Source: Haplomitrium mnioides (lineage: Eukaryota; Marchantiophyta; Haplomitriopsida; Calobryales). From it: a stretch of 51,286 bases of DNA. A model generated the notes under the pieces. It made no database searches. It was not told where the DNA came from and was given only the letters and a program-made list of their open reading frames with translations. A program made the position numbers and the translations under genes. How positions within the stretch are numbered: the stretch's first letter is position 1; each line of letters starts with the position of its first letter. Shown here piece by piece: positions 9,740 to 22,435 of this stretch. The DNA is taken from the NCBI GenBank assembly GCA_049999725.1, contig JBNGIS010038034.1, forward strand, positions 1 to 51,286. Direction: 5' to 3'.

Positions 9740-12700
9740 CAGACAAATTAGATATTTTTCAAAAGAAATGATTGAATTTGTAATCCTTGATCTTTATGAC
9801 TAAAGGTCAGAGAGAAAAAGTATAAGCAATCATTGTTTGTTTTTTTGGTGTAATTCAAATAGTCTTCGTAAACCAAGCCCTTGAGTATGTGCAATGTGCA
9901 GAGTAAGTGGAAGTAGTTTGGTGAAGATATCTGCTCTGTTATCTTTACTTGCCATCCATTGGGCATTTATTTTGTCACCGTGTTGCTCATGGGTGTAAAA
10001 GAATTTAGGGGCAATGTGCTTAATTCTGTCGCCCTTGATAAAGCCTTGAGCAATTTGGTCGACACATGGTCGATTGTTCTCTTATATTATTGCAGGGGAT
10101 TGACGTAGAGGTTGGTCCGTATTGATGTTGATATGATCAATGAGTTGTCGGAGCTATATACCTTCCCTACTAGCCTCATTGAGTGCTATGATTTCTGCAT
10201 GGTTAGTCAAGGTAGTTGTAATTGTTTGTTTGGTGCCTTTCCGTGAGATAGTAGTGCTTCTTTTAAGGAAGACGTATCCTATTTGAGACTTTGCATCATC
10301 AGGATCAGATAAATATTCAGCGTCGACATAATCGACAATATCATTTGCTTTATTTCTGGGGAAGAAGGGTCCCATATCTTTTGTACCTTTCAGGTATCTA
10401 AAAATGCATTTGAGTCCATTCTAGTGGCGAATGGTGGGCTGGGAGCTGTGTTTTGCTTGCATGTTCACTGCAAAAGATATATCAGATCTAGTCTAATTTG
10501 CAAGGTAAATGGGAGCTCCTATTTTTGATAGATATGGTTTTTCTAATCCTAGAGTTTGTTCATGTTCCTTTCGTTTTCCAAACATGTTCTTAGTTGGGTA
10601 TGAAGATCTCATTTCTATAGGGGTGCTTGTCGGATGAGCATTGTCCATATTGAATTGTTTGAGAATCTTAGCCATATATGTGGACTGGTGGATCATAATC
10701 CCATCAACCAAATGCTCAAACTGGATGCCGAGACAGAAATCAGGTTCTCCAATGTCTCGCATTTCAAATATGTCTTTTAGTTTGGCAATTGTGCTGGCAG
10801 CTAGAGTTTTTATGCCAAAAATATTTATGTCATCTACATAAAGTGCAACTACGACGTATTCAGAGCCTTGATGTTTCATGAACAAGCATGGAGCAATGTC
10901 ATCATTTGTAAAATTCAGTGCCATCATCTCTAATTTGAATATCTGGTACCAATTTTTGCCACTTTGATTGAGCTCATATATCAATCTCAGGACTTGAACT
11001 GCTAGTTATGTGCTTGATTGATCGATTAGTGATCCAGATGCATTAGTAGAATGCTTTGCCAACTTCACATTTTCATGTGGTACACTTTGATGATGGGGTA
11101 CAAAAGGTCCACTATGTTATTGCTCATGCAACTTGTATATATAGGACTAAAGGTCCTCTGCAGCGCTGTGTGCTCAGCGAATTGGCTATTTGGACTAAAG
11201 GTCCTTTGAAATGTTGCTTGCTCAACAAATGCTCTGGCTAGACTAAAGGTCTTTTAAAATCATTATGCAACTTGTTTTTCATCATGCGGCATTGTCTTTT
11301 TGACATGAAGACTAAAGGTCCTTTCTGGATTGGCAGAGGCCTTTTACGGATGAAAGGTCCTTTCATTTGTTGGCCATTGAGGACAAAAGGTCCTTTTCCA
11401 AGATTGAGGTCTTTGTGGACAAAAGGTCCATTCTAAATCATTGTGCATTTGTGGACTAAAGGTCCATTTTTATAGTGCACATCACTATAAAAGGTCTAAC
11501 CTCAGAGTTTAGGTTATGAGAGACAAAAAGTCCAATCTCAATATGTAAGCCATGAGAGACAAAAAGGTCTAATTTAGTGTTTGGGCTATGAGAGACAAAA
11601 GATCCAATCTCAATATGTGGGTCATGAGAGACAAAAGGTCTAATCTCAGTATTTAGACCATGAGAGACAAAAGGTCTAATCTCTGTATTTGGACCGCTTG
11701 GGACTAAAGGTCCAAATGCATTGTGGTTGTTCTCTCTTTGAATATGAAATGTCATTCTTGATATGAGTTTGAGGGGTGCTTTCATAAAAATCTTGGTGTC
11801 TAGAGTGCCATATAAGTAGGCAATGATGACGTCCATGATGTGCATAGTAAGATGGCATTGAATAGCGAATGCTATAATGTATCTGTAAGTTATAGTGTCC
11901 ATGACAAATGAGTATATGAGGTCATAATCACGTCTAGAAATCTAAGTGTATCCTTTGGCCACTAATCTTGCCTTATATCGTGTGACATCACCTTTTGCAT
12001 TATATTTGCAGACAAAGATAAATTTGTAATTTATTAGATGCGTGTCGAGAAGTGCTGGTATAACAGATCTAAATACTTGTCGTTATATGAGAGAGTCAAG
12101 TTCCAAATTTATTGCTTTCTCCCATTGGGGCCAATCGATTTTTGATTGTGCTTCTCGTACAAATAAAGGATCAGGTGTATCATTGTCTATTGATTGTAAT
12201 ACAGAGAATGCAAATAAATCATCTATAGGGGTCTAGGTTTTGTTCCATATTTGACTAGTATAGGAATAGTCAATTGCTATTGCATCGTTATTTGTCGCAA
12301 CATGCAATGATGTCGGTGATTTTGGCTTATTCTTTGAGCCTTTAGATCTGCCACACTTTGCTTTAGGCTGTATTTCAGTGGTAGGTGCGTGGACTTTTTG
12401 AAGTTGTGCTGGTGCATTGGCAACTTCAATATGTGATTTGGTGATGTTGGTTGCATTGTTAAATGCATCAAGCATTTTGATTAATGTTTGCTGTAAATGG
12501 AGGAGTCATCTGACTTTGGCATCAGATTGTCCGTTTTGTTGGTCAAAGTCTAATGGCAAGTGCTAGTGTCATATTAATTTGTTCTCATGTTTGGGTTGTA
12601 CAACTTTGTCCTCTTGTAATAGATGTGGAAAAGATTCTTCAAAGAATTGATAGTCTGCGAGTCGAGACTTAAACTCATCAGAGGTTTGGATGATAGAAAG

Positions 12701-14070
12701 AGATTCAAAACCGATATATATATATATGTCTTGTTGACATTGTGGTCCCATCTTTGTTTGATGTAGTCCTAAGATTGGGACAAGGACAAGGCAGCCAAAT
12801 GTGCGCAAATGCGATATATTTGCAAGAATTCCCGCTACAAGTTGGTGTGGGGAATTTTGATTGAATGCAGATGATATGTAACACAATAGAGATGTTGCAT
12901 GCATGACTGCATGTCCCCCAGTAGATGTGAAGAAATTTTCAAAAGTTTGTGTAGAGAATTCTCCGGCATTGTCCACTCTCAGATTTCTGATGGGGTAATC
13001 AAGAAACTATGTTGAGAGTTTCAAGATTTGGGACAGGATCTTCGAGAAGACCATGTTTTTGGTTGTAAGAAGAGACACTTCTGACCATTTGGATAATGCA
13101 TCAATGGTGACAAGGAAGTATTAGAATGGTCTCGAAGGTGGATGGATAGGTCCCACACATCAACGTGGATTCTCTCGAGGAATCGAGGAATCGTGATTGC
13201 TATTTTGTCATGAGAAGGTGCATGGCGCGAATGAGAATGAGTTTGCTAGCCTTTATGGGATTGTCTGCCTCCTCTATTGTTCCATGTGCATTGTAGTGTC
13301 GTCAATGTATGGCATTTGGTATGTCGATCCCTATTATTGAGGGTCGGAGGTTGACTAGTGGTCGGGCATGTGGTGCTCCCCTTGAATCTGGAGTGTCTCC
13401 TTCCTTTGCCTCTTGAGAAACTTCTGTTTCTAGAGCGGGGGTATAGTCCAGTCCCTATAAATTGTGATTCAGGGTTTTGTAGAGGAACGGCAGACCATGG
13501 GGGTCTTTTCTTCGCATTTTCCACGAGAAGTGGTTGATGCTTTTCAGCTAGTAGCGTGTATGCTTTGAGTTCAGAGTATATAATGAATCGTATATTGCAA
13601 TATTGTGATGTTAAAATGAGATTTCTCACAGGAAAAGTCGATAGAGCTTTCTCTATCTGTTCTTTACCGGTCATGGGGTGACCACAGATTGCCAATTGTG
13701 AGACAATGCGAAATAGTTTGCTGTTGTAATTTACTATGGACATATGGTCCTAAACTCGGAGATTAATCCAATCGTATCTTGCTGCAGAGAGCGTTATGCT
13801 TGTCAGATGGTCAAACATGAGTTTCAATTCTTCCCACAATAGATGAGGACTATTATAGTTTAGGTATTGGAGTCTCAGAGGTTCCACCATGTGGTGTTGA
13901 ATCAAGATGAGAGCTCTAATTGCATCACAAAGGGTGATATCAATGTCCGTGTTGAGTGTTTTACGAATACCCTTGGATGTCAAATATGTTGTGACATCAA
14001 GTGACCATGACAAGTAGTTGGAGCCATCCAATCTCAGTGCCTGGAATTTCAAAGATTCTACATAAGCCAT
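9740..14070 (-). pseudogene. copia gag-pol, broken
   Basis: In minus-strand order: gag (14070-13750, MAYVESLKFQALRLDGSNYL, then 13743-13246, ending in an Arg/Ser-rich tail without a clear zinc knuckle); integrase, with DNAGEF (second catalytic Asp region) at 12976 and HLRTFGC at about 12800; a linker; reverse transcriptase in two parts, 11902-11780 (MDVIIAYLYGTLDTKIFMKAP) and 10984-10493 (NQSGKNWYQ and the catalytic YVDD); and RNase H at 10375-10154 (YVDAEYLSDPDDAKSQIG, NHAEIIAL). The last segment, about 10140-9740, resembles the usual HIAPKFFYTHE..ADIFTKLLP end. Frameshifts and stops separate these parts. Between the two reverse transcriptase parts is an expansion of about 650 bp with short repeats. 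Confidence 0.9.
11080..11720 (-). repeat. GGACTAAAGGTCC-type repeat array inside copia reverse transcriptase
   Basis: About fifteen copies of an AAAGGTCC core, often inside the inverted-repeat form GGACTAAAGGTCC. From about 11500 to 11690 there are five tandem units of 36 bp that read in frame as 12-residue repeats (pattern SHGLNTEIRPFV). The array separates IFMKAP from NQSGKNWYQ, which are much closer together in normal copia proteins. Confidence 0.8.
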
Positions 14071-16130
14071 TTATAGATATGTGCTCTGTTTTGCTGAGAA
14101 TACTTGTGAATGAGAAAGAGGAACTAGATTCTCTGGCGAATGCAGCTGCTGGGTTAGGGTTGTTATTGTCTGTACTCGGTATAGATTGGTGATCGATCCG
14201 AGTTTAAGTCGATCACAGACCCATGTACCTGTTTAATTTTTTTGCTTTAAGCAGAAAAACCAAAAAATTGAAATGAAAAACAAGAAAGAATTGACTAAAT
14301 GCGAGTCAATCAGTATGTACTACTGAGAAATGAAATAAGAAATTGATGTTCCTAATGGATGAAGAAACATCCCTGTATAAGTATGTATCTACTACTTTTG
14401 ATGTGCTTGTAGCGTGTCCTCCTAGAGCTTTCTTTGTGTGAGCCCAGTCCCCGATCATTGTGATGCTTCTCTGCAATACTTATTCTGTGAAAAAAGAAAG
14501 AGTAAAAGTTGTAGGTATGGCCAGATAGGGGTTTAGCTTGTAGAGGTAACAGGGGTCAATGTTTCTTGTTAGTATAAGTCGCATGTATTCTCTGTCAGAA
14601 GTATTTCAGAATCAAAGAGTATGTCCCTTGTTAGGGATAGATTCATTCAGAGAAAAGAAAAGAATCAATCAAAGATAATCAAGAGATGGGTTGAGAAGTT
14701 TGAACCACAAAGTTTTGGAACATAACGTGAGAGATCCTTAAGTGGCAAAATGCAGTGTTGCCCTTCCGTTGGATGTCGATATAGCTCTATGTAGTCGCTT
14801 GTGTGAAGGTATCTTTCACTGAAAGTATATCTAGCTGAGTCTTTTTTGCTGCATAGAAAAGTGAGTTGAACTTATGCACATGTAGGTGTAGCCTATGCCT
14901 TGTCTCTCCCTTGCTTAGATGGTGCTTCTGTCGTGAGGGACAGTTAGTCTGCTGCTGAGTGACAATAGAGAACTAAAACAGAGAAAAAAATAAACCAAAA
15001 ATGAAAGAACAATATGAAGGTGGTAAGCTCGGTTGCTTATCCTTCAGTGTTAGAAATGAATGAAAGAAGGTAAGATGAAAGAGTCTAGTATAGGGGTTGG
15101 GAAACAAGTTCGTATACTTTGGTATCGAAGAAGAACAGATGTACACATTGGTGTTGTCTCCTGTGCTGGATAGTTCCTAGCAAAGAATAATGGAGAAGAT
15201 AAGAGTCTCAGATTGAAATAGTGAAGAGAGATAACAATGGTTTGTGAGTAGACGAGATGTTAGTGTAGAAATGTAGCAATGGACACAGAACAAAAAAGGA
15301 GAGTATGACCTGATAGGTGTTGTTGTCAAAGAGTAGGAGGGATAGACAGCTTCAACTTATCATAAGCAAGAAACAAAAGCAAACAAGGAGGATACAATAC
15401 ACGTCGGCCTCGGGCAAGCACAGAGTATTGTGGTGCTCTACTGGAGTCGACGAGTTAAGAAGGTAATGAACCAATGTTGCGCCGATGTTGTCGAATAGAG
15501 AGAGAAAAAAAGATCACCTGTGAGGTCGCAGTAGGGAGCGATGTCGTGAAGTAGAGAGCAAAAAATCTCCAAGTTGGTGTCACGCAGATGAGCAGTGAGG
15601 CACCAAGTGGATAAAAAAAGTGTCGCCAAGCATAAGAGCCAATATCCGCCAAGCAAAGAGCAAGAGGTTTGCCAAACAGAGAACACAAAGTTGCCTAGTA
15701 GATGAGCAGAGCGTCGTCAAACCAAAGAGCAAGAGTTTGCCAAAACAAATGAGCAAGAGGTTGTCGAGTGGGTCATCAAGCTGCGGCGGCTTCGAAGGTG
15801 AGCAAGAGGAGAAACGTCAAATAAGGAGCTAGGGTCGCGAAGATGAGTGTGCCCTAGTTTATGTAGGAGGTATTCAAAAGGAAGGAAAAAGATGAATGAA
15901 TGAAAATGAAGAGCAAAAGAAAGAGATGCTCAAGAATACTTTGTTAGAAAAATAACAAAGGAAAAGGTATTCGCGGGAGCAAAGTAGTGGGAAAAAAAGG
16001 TTCAGCGTAGAGATAAAAAAAATGAATGTGAGTATGTAGATGACGAGTACACGGGAGCTTCCTAAGATGTTGGTGCAGATTGAGCACATACGGGGAAAAA
16101 AATTCTATAGAGTCCATTGTGCTGAGAACG
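14071..16130 (-). other. Long leader of copia element
   Basis: About 2.06 kb between the gag start and the 5' LTR. It is purine-rich in places, with no long coherent coding region. I could not find a normal initiator-Met primer-binding site immediately next to the LTR; the adjoining minus-strand sequence reads CGTTCTCAGCACAATGG. Confidence 0.5.
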
Positions 16131-16213
16131 TGTTATCACATGAGCGCCGCACACACACATACACGGGAGTCTCCAAGAGGAATGAGTAGAATGATTGATA
16201 GAAGACTAATTAC
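16131..16213 (-). repeat. 5' LTR of copia element, first part (split by element B)
   Basis: These 83 bp match the start of the left LTR (TGTTATCACATGAGCGCC...). The remaining 29 bp, ending TATAACA, are found beyond element B at 27141-27169. Confidence 0.85.
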
Positions 16214-16240
16214 AAACAACCGCTACTTTGAACCAAGAAC
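16214..16240 (+). repeat. Left terminal inverted repeat of element B
   Basis: 27 bp identical to the reverse complement of 27114-27140. Just inside, a second CTGCTACTGAG motif repeats part of the terminal sequence. Similar ends occur at 27325 (element A), 31464 (E3), 39143 (C) and 44495 (D). Confidence 0.92.
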
Positions 16241-16539
16241 TGCTACTGAGTTCTTGTTTCACTTGGTAGTTAAAAATATTTATTTTGTGATTTGGTATTG
16301 AAAAACATCAATTTTATGTTTGTTATCTTTTTTTCGTAAAGAAAATTGTTTTCTAGAAATACAAGTTGCGTATTTTACATTGAGATTATATTTGAAACAT
16401 TTCTTTATAATAAACACCCTAGAAAACAAACATTTTGGCTATTGAAACATTTTATTGAAACCTCACACTATTGTGAATACACTAAATTCATCAAAAATAA
16501 AATAAAACATATATCTTTTTATGAAAAAAATTTATAGGC

Positions 16540-16990
16540 AAACGTGAATGTCTAGTCGAGTACAGACTTTCAACCAAACTTTGAGCGTTGTAGCTATTAA
16601 ATCCTAGGCAAGCATAGACTCCAAACTAGAACCCTAAAGCCTATGCATGCATAGACTCCGAACGAGAATCCTAAAGCCAATGCATGCTTAGACTCTGAAC
16701 AAGAACAATAAAGCTATGCACGCATGGACTTTGAACTAGAACCCTAGAGCCATTGCATGCCAAGATTCTAAACAATAACCCTACAGCCTACGCATGCACA
16801 GACTTTGAACAAGAACCCTTTGGCTTATGCGTGCATGGGCTCTAAACAATAACTTGACAGCTTATGCACGTATGGACTCCAAACGAGAACTCGATAGCCT
16901 TAATGCGCAAAGACTCTGAACAAGAACGTTAAGCTTGAGCGGCCAAAGATTGCAAGAGTTCTTAGACGTAAGGACTCCAAGCCCATGAGC
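16540..16990. repeat. Subterminal palindrome array, methyltransferase side of element B
   Basis: About ten units of roughly 40 bp alternate CCTATGCATGCATAGACTC-like palindromes with GAACAAGAACCCTAAAG spacers. They lie between the inverted repeat and the methyltransferase stop codon. Confidence 0.8.
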
Positions 16991-17085
16991 AAAATGGATT
17001 GACAGAGCAACAAGATGAAACTTTGGCAAATAAAACTTTGGAAAAAATAAACTTTATTAATAATACAAATTGTTCAAACAGATCC

Positions 17086-20000
17086 TCAGACTCTATCCTC
17101 TTCAGAAGGAATAGTCTCATCCAAATCCAAAGGCTAAGCATTTGCAGCCACTAGAGAGTCCTAGCGAGACTTTCTAGTCCCAGATATTGCAATAGAGTCA
17201 CCAGAAGCACCTGCAGTACCAGGAGGAACAAGTTCCTTGTGGTATGCATGAACGATCTGTGACTTAGACACATCAGATGGCAAGGAAGCCATCGTCAAAA
17301 CTCTCTGAGGAATGTAGATAGACTGACGTCTATCATATTCTACGACGATGCAATTTTGCATCAGCTTTAAAGCACAGACAATGCTTGTGCCAGACCTAGA
17401 GCAGAGATCTAGGATCCAATCCTGCTCTATTGATAAATGGTTGATGAAAACATATAAAGAGCCTACGGCTTTTGGTAAACATTGATAAGAGCATCATCTC
17501 CTAGATGTTTAAGTTTTGCAAAAACTGCGGGACAACTGAAAATACTACGCATAATCTGTCGAGGAAGTTCAATCGAAGAAGTAGGCTGCAAATTAAAGAG
17601 CCTCATGCTCCTCTTTCCTTCTTTAGTCCAATAGCTCATAGTCCAATATTTGTGGGCATATGCAATTCTAGAACCACCAGAATGATGAATGTTGCTTTTG
17701 TCCCTACAAAAAGAAAAACAAACAAATCAACTCTTGCAACAAAAATGCAAGAGAAGTAAAAAGAAGAAAAATCAAAAACAAAAAAATCAAAGAAAAACTT
17801 ACCAGATGTCATGGTAAATTGCACAATAGACTTCCAAAATGGCATCCTTGATGATGCCAAATTGCTGCGATGAATGAATGATAACAAAAGACCAAAAGTT
17901 CGAAGTTGTAACTGCCATAAAAGATGATGCCATGTCAAAAATGTCATCTTTTGAAAAGGGTTCAGAGTCATCATGCTTACATTCCTTAGGTTGCAACCAT
18001 AAAGAATATTAGCGATAGCCAAAGTGAAACACTTAGGTTTCATAAGGCCCTTCAATTGTTGAGCGTTGGCCCCCCCCCCCCCCCGTGGACTTGATAAAAC
18101 GCCATGTTAAGACCATTGACGAAGGACATCAAATTTTCTTTCTCATCTCTTACAACTCCTTCAGTTGTGAGAGATGCAACACTATTTTCCACTCTCTAGC
18201 CTTTTGGCAGTGTAGAAGAAAAGCAGGAGAATAGGAGACTAAGGTGGGAGGCTGGTCCTGATCTTCAGAGGCTTCTTTGACCCCTAATTTTTTTCGACCT
18301 TTCACAGCTGCTGTCAATTTTTTTGCTAACTGCCATTTAAAAGTTTTGTCCCCCTTCACAAAAACAAAGCATAAAACATTAATAAGAGATAAAACACATT
18401 TTAAGGTAGAGAACGACATTGACTTCCATGCGCGCATGGACATCAAAGTCTATGTGCGCATGGACTACCCAGTCCAAGCATGCAGGAATAGCAAAGTCCA
18501 TGTGCGCATGGACATCAAAGTCTAAACGTGCTTGGACTTCGATGTTCCAACGTGCAAGGACATCGAAGTCTAATTGCACCTAGACTTTAAAGTCCATGCG
18601 AGAAATTGACTTCGAAGTCTATGCGTGCATGGACTTTGATGTCTAAGCGTGCATGGACGCTAAACTTTTTGTTTTAAGCAAAGGATAAGTTACAAAAAAA
18701 TTCAATGCAAATACAAAGAAATGAATGTGGTGTGAAAGAAAGAACTTACCAAAAGCTTTTCGAAGCTTGAATAAAATAAGGCCATCTTAGACTCTTTATT
18801 GTGAAGAGGGTAGTCCTCTCTTGCCTCCTCCCACGTGCTACAATACACCTTAGAACAAAAGCTTTTCACTATTACCGCCAAAACTTTGTGTCTCTCCGCC
18901 TCCCGAGACATCTTATCCATTGAATGCTCTCCAGCTTCCACCCGCTTCAAAATAGAAATCTTCACTGCAATAGGAAGACCCTGAAGGGATCTCCAAGGCG
19001 TCCACTTCATGTCCTCCATTCTCAACAACCCCTTGGCCTTAGGCTTCTGGCCCTTCATTGTATTTTTATCCCACATTGAAAGTGTGCTCTGTTGTAAATC
19101 CTAGAGCTCGCCACTTTGGAATGCTAGTTGGAACCAGTTGTCTTGAGACGTGATTGTCTTCTTAAGAGTCGACTTGGGTTTGATCTCCAAGGTCTCCAAA
19201 ACTAGCTCTCTTTTTAATTTTTGGGATAAAAGCATCCCATTCTCCACAAATCTCTGATGCCAATACTTGACCTTTTGAATAGAGGTCATTTCAAGCCTAT
19301 ACCTCTAGTCGTAATTGTCATCGGTAGCAAAAATGCAGGCATTTGTTAGTGTGAGGCCCACGTAGACATAGCAATTGCAGAGCAATAGAGTAGGGTTCTT
19401 TGCTCCATATTTTGTGATAAGTAGTTGCCTTATTGCAGCACTGTGATTGCCTCCCGTAATCTCATAACAATACTTGTCAAGGTTCCTGATGTTGAGCTCT
19501 GACTTGTCCTTCAGACCACACTTTCGGTCAACCACGATGATAAAGAAACTTTGTGTGTACTTGTTCATGAGAATTCTTTGCGTCGGAAGCTCAACAAAAT
19601 TCTCATTCAATCTTCAAATCTGGAATGGACCCCAGTTGTCCATTCCGAGCTTGGGCAAATTTAAATTTTCTAGCCTTATTGTTACTGTCTCTTCACAAAC
19701 TCTGTAGCACTGGATTGCAGACTCCCTTATCTTATTCTTGTCTTCCTCAGACATTGTCTTATGATCCATCTGCTCCCTTTCTTGAAAAGTACGTAACCCC
19801 TTGTGGGATTGCATTTTTGATCGAGATGTAGGAGCCTGAACTTGCTCCTGCTCGGTCTCCGAGTCTTGCCTCGAGTTAGTTGGTGATGAATACAAGGGGG
19901 CAGAAGAAGTAGACTTTGCTTTAGATTATGAGGGGGCTGGCTCCTCCTCAATAACGGGTGCTGGTGCAGGCTTTTTCTTTTTTGTAGCCGGTTTCTTCTT

Positions 20001-20225
20001 CTTTGGAGCTTCAACTGGCTCAGGCTCCTTTCTCTTCTTTTGGGAAGAATTCCCCGTAGTGTGAATAGAGAATGTTGCCGCGGTCGGATGCGGCACCAGT
20101 AATTGAATATTGACGTCATGGTTGGGCTTTAGAATCTTGATTTCTATGGCGAGTTTGATGAAGTCCCGCTCGACGAGCTTTGCATCTTTGTACCCATCCA
20201 CGAAATCAACCAAATATTGAGTGAA
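17086..20225 (-). pseudogene. ParB-like plus beta-class methyltransferase gene of element B, exons 2-4; exon 1 lost in gap
   Basis: Exon 2 runs 20225-18750, exon 3 18353-17803 and exon 4 17703-17086. The order matches copy A: Lys-rich NLS-like region (KKRKEPEPVEAPKKKK, about 20060-19980), ParB-like domain (GGNHSAAIRQLL near 19440, VGLTLTNACIFATDD near 19340), then a helical linker (LKRVEAGEHSMDKMSREAE near 18920). In exon 3 motif IV has decayed to ANILYGCNL. In exon 4 motif I reads DLCSRSGT followed by LKLMQNCIVVEYD. The exon 2 acceptor has CAC where a functional copy would have AG, and exon 4 carries a TAG just before its C-terminal DETIPSEEDRV. Exon 1, expected beyond 20784, is absent, probably within the 100-N gap. 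It is divergent from the transposase. Confidence 0.82.
18354..18749 (-). repeat. Intron 2 of element B methyltransferase: palindrome array
   Basis: Donor GTAAGT and acceptor GTGAAG. Between 18415 and 18660 lie about seven units such as TCCATGCGCGCATGGACATC, spaced about 30-42 bp. The same intron is array-filled in A, C and D. Confidence 0.8.
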
Positions 20226-20784
20226 GTGAAAATAAAGACAAAAAAAATTTGGCATAAGTAAAACTGTTAGACTGACATTCATAGCGTGTAGGGACTTTAA
20301 TAACATAACGAGTAAGCATTGAATTAGGGAGTCTATGCGTGCATGGACTCCAAAGTCCCGACGTGTATGGACTCCAAAGTCCATGTGCGCATGGACTCCT
20401 TAGTCTATGCATGTATGGACCCTGAGTCTCCATGCTTGCTTAGACTCCATTTGTCCAGGTGTGCATGGACTTTGATCTCCATGCGCGTAAGGAGTTCAAA
20501 GTCCCTACGCACCTCGAGACCCAAGGTCCATGTGCGCATGGACTCCCACGTCCTTCCACGCCTGGATCTGAGATTCCAAACTCGCTTGGACTCTGAAGTC
20601 CATGCGCGCATGGAGATTGAAGTCCTTGCGCACAAGGACAAAGGGAGTCCCTGCAAGCCTGGAGACCAAGGGTCCATGCACGCATGAACTCCCACGTCCA
20701 AGCTCACATAAAGATCAACGTCCATACGCGCATGGACTTGGGAGTCCATGTGCGTAGGGACGTGGGAATCCATACGTACATAGA
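20226..20784 (-). repeat. Intron 1 of element B methyltransferase: palindrome array up to the gap
   Basis: From about 20320 to 20784 there are at least eleven units with GTCCATGTGCGCATGGAC-like palindromes. Because the unit is nearly its own reverse complement, both strands give long spurious reading frames of the MDSKV/RAWTS type. The array runs into the assembly gap. Confidence 0.8.
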
Positions 20785-20884
20785 NNNNNNNNNNNNNNNN
20801 NNNNNNNNNNNNNNNNNNNNNNNNNNNNNNNNNNNNNNNNNNNNNNNNNNNNNNNNNNNNNNNNNNNNNNNNNNNNNNNNNNNN
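20785..20884. other. Assembly gap (100 N) at the divergent promoter of element B
   Basis: The gap replaces methyltransferase exon 1 and part of the promoter region, judging from the order in copies A and D. Confidence 1.
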
Positions 20885-21096
20885 TCATTTGGTGCAAAAA
20901 AAAAAGTTAGTATATAAAGCATTGCTTGTTTTCATCTTTCCAATTTCTTTTTTTCATTTTCTTCTCAAAAAGTTCAAAATTTTGTCGTTTTGCAAAAAAA
21001 AAATGACAAAACCGCATCTTTTGATAGTGTTGTAAGAGGTTCATAATATTTGTCAAATAGTTCCTTGAAGTAACTTAGTTTTTGTGAGCCTTTTCA
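20885..21096 (+). promoter_or_regulatory. Transposase promoter region of element B
   Basis: It contains a TATA-like TATATAAAG at 20911-20919, about 180 bp before the transposase start position. The surrounding sequence matches the minus strand of element A at about 4300-4380. Confidence 0.5.
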
Positions 21097-21297
21097 ATAG
21101 CTTGAGTCTTTAAAGGCAAGAAGAGATTAGAATTTGAAGATTCATCTTCATAGAAGAGTGTTACTTTTGACATAGAGTTTGAGATTTGTTCAAATGCCAA
21201 TTTGTGGGAGTTAAACGATGGAGTACCAAAAGCGTCAAGTGTGATGATGAGTATATTGGGGAAAAATGACTTTTGTTGAATCAGATAGATCGAGAAG

Positions 21298-21438
21298 GTG
21301 AACTCTATGCACGCATAGGATCAGAGACTCGACCCTATGCGCACATAGAGTCAAGGAGTGAATCCAATGCACGTATAGGATTAACGACTCAACAACTTGC
21401 GTACAAAGGATCAAAGAGGGAACTCAGTGCTCGCAGAG
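21298..21438 (+). repeat. Intron 1 of element B transposase with palindromes
   Basis: 141 bp, with a GTGAAC donor and a GCAGAG acceptor, the same length as in copy D. It contains four diverged CCTATGCGCACATAGG palindromes. Confidence 0.7.
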
Positions 21439-22435
21439 ATCTAAAGAAATAATCTTCATCCAGCAAAAGATCTTTGTTGCCTATCAAGCGGTCAAAGTTG
21501 AATCTTTCTTTTGAATATTCCAAAATGTATGAAAAAAGGTTCAACACAAAGATTCCATATGGTTGTAGACATTTCTTCGTACACATCTCTAGGAGACTTC
21601 GATATTCATGATCAAAGTGTGTCTATTAAGAACACAAAGAGCATACAATCTATGGACAATTTTAATTTTAGAGATGAGCCACTCTCCCCAATAGCACCAC
21701 TCAAACAACAACTGATTTTGTTTCAAGTTGCACCTTGCAAAGAGATTGGAGCATCTAAAACAAATCAAATTCTTTTGGAGGAGTCTTCAAACGATAGTTT
21801 GGAAAACGATTCTAGCAAAGAGTTTTAATCAATCAACATTTCTTTTGAGTTATCGCCAAGGGCACCGATTTTATTACAAAAAACATTTCATTCTAATGGA
21901 GATATTGATCAAGATTCGGTTTTGGAATGGTGCAGTTCTCCCAATCCCCAAGAAGAAACTCATCTTTCAAAAATATTTTATGATGGAAAAAATAGTGTTA
22001 ACGATGACGACCAAGATCTTTATGATGAATTATCTCCTATTGTTGGATTTGCTTACGGACCAAATTGTCCAGCACAACATAAAAATTCTTTGTCTGGGCT
22101 AAAACCAAATCGGTAAACACCTTACGCAAATATTCTTTGCGGAAAATCCATCATAATGAGAGCTTTGTGAAGAAAAAGATGGATCCAATGTCCATTTCTA
22201 AATTGAAGATAATTTCTTGTTGTCGAAATAATTGCCTCTCGTTGTGCACGACATATTTTTTGAAAACTGTGAGAGAAACTTACTTTTGATAAAGCATGAA
22301 GAATCTTGATATCATACTACAGTGAGGAACACCAAGAAAAGACTCTGATGTTGAAAATTGGTTTACACTACCTATCGGTGTCTTTGTTTGTAGAAGAGCC
22401 TTCAAATTGATATTAACAATAAGGAATGATATAAT

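Larger units (their letters stand above)
9236..16213 (-). mobile_element. Ty1/copia retrotransposon, main part (inserted in element A, interrupted by element B)
   Basis: It is bounded by very short LTRs: left 9236-9347 and right 16131-16213 plus 27141-27169. The LTRs begin TGTTATC and end TATAACA. The coding order on the minus strand is gag, integrase, reverse transcriptase, RNase H, which is the copia order. A polypurine tract, AAGAGAGAG on the minus strand, sits directly against the left (3') LTR at 9348-9356. A leader of about 2 kb separates the right (5') LTR from gag. Coding parts are frameshifted, so it is defective. Confidence 0.88.

Noticed and set aside
15438-15832. Possible genes in the copia leader
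   Set aside because: Short frames on both strands without recognisable motifs or family support.
20343-20773. Overlapping long reading frames on both strands with repeated MDSKV/RAWTS/PCAHGL patterns
   Set aside because: They arise because the 42-bp palindromic unit is divisible by three and nearly self-complementary. They lie in introns and have no homology to proteins.
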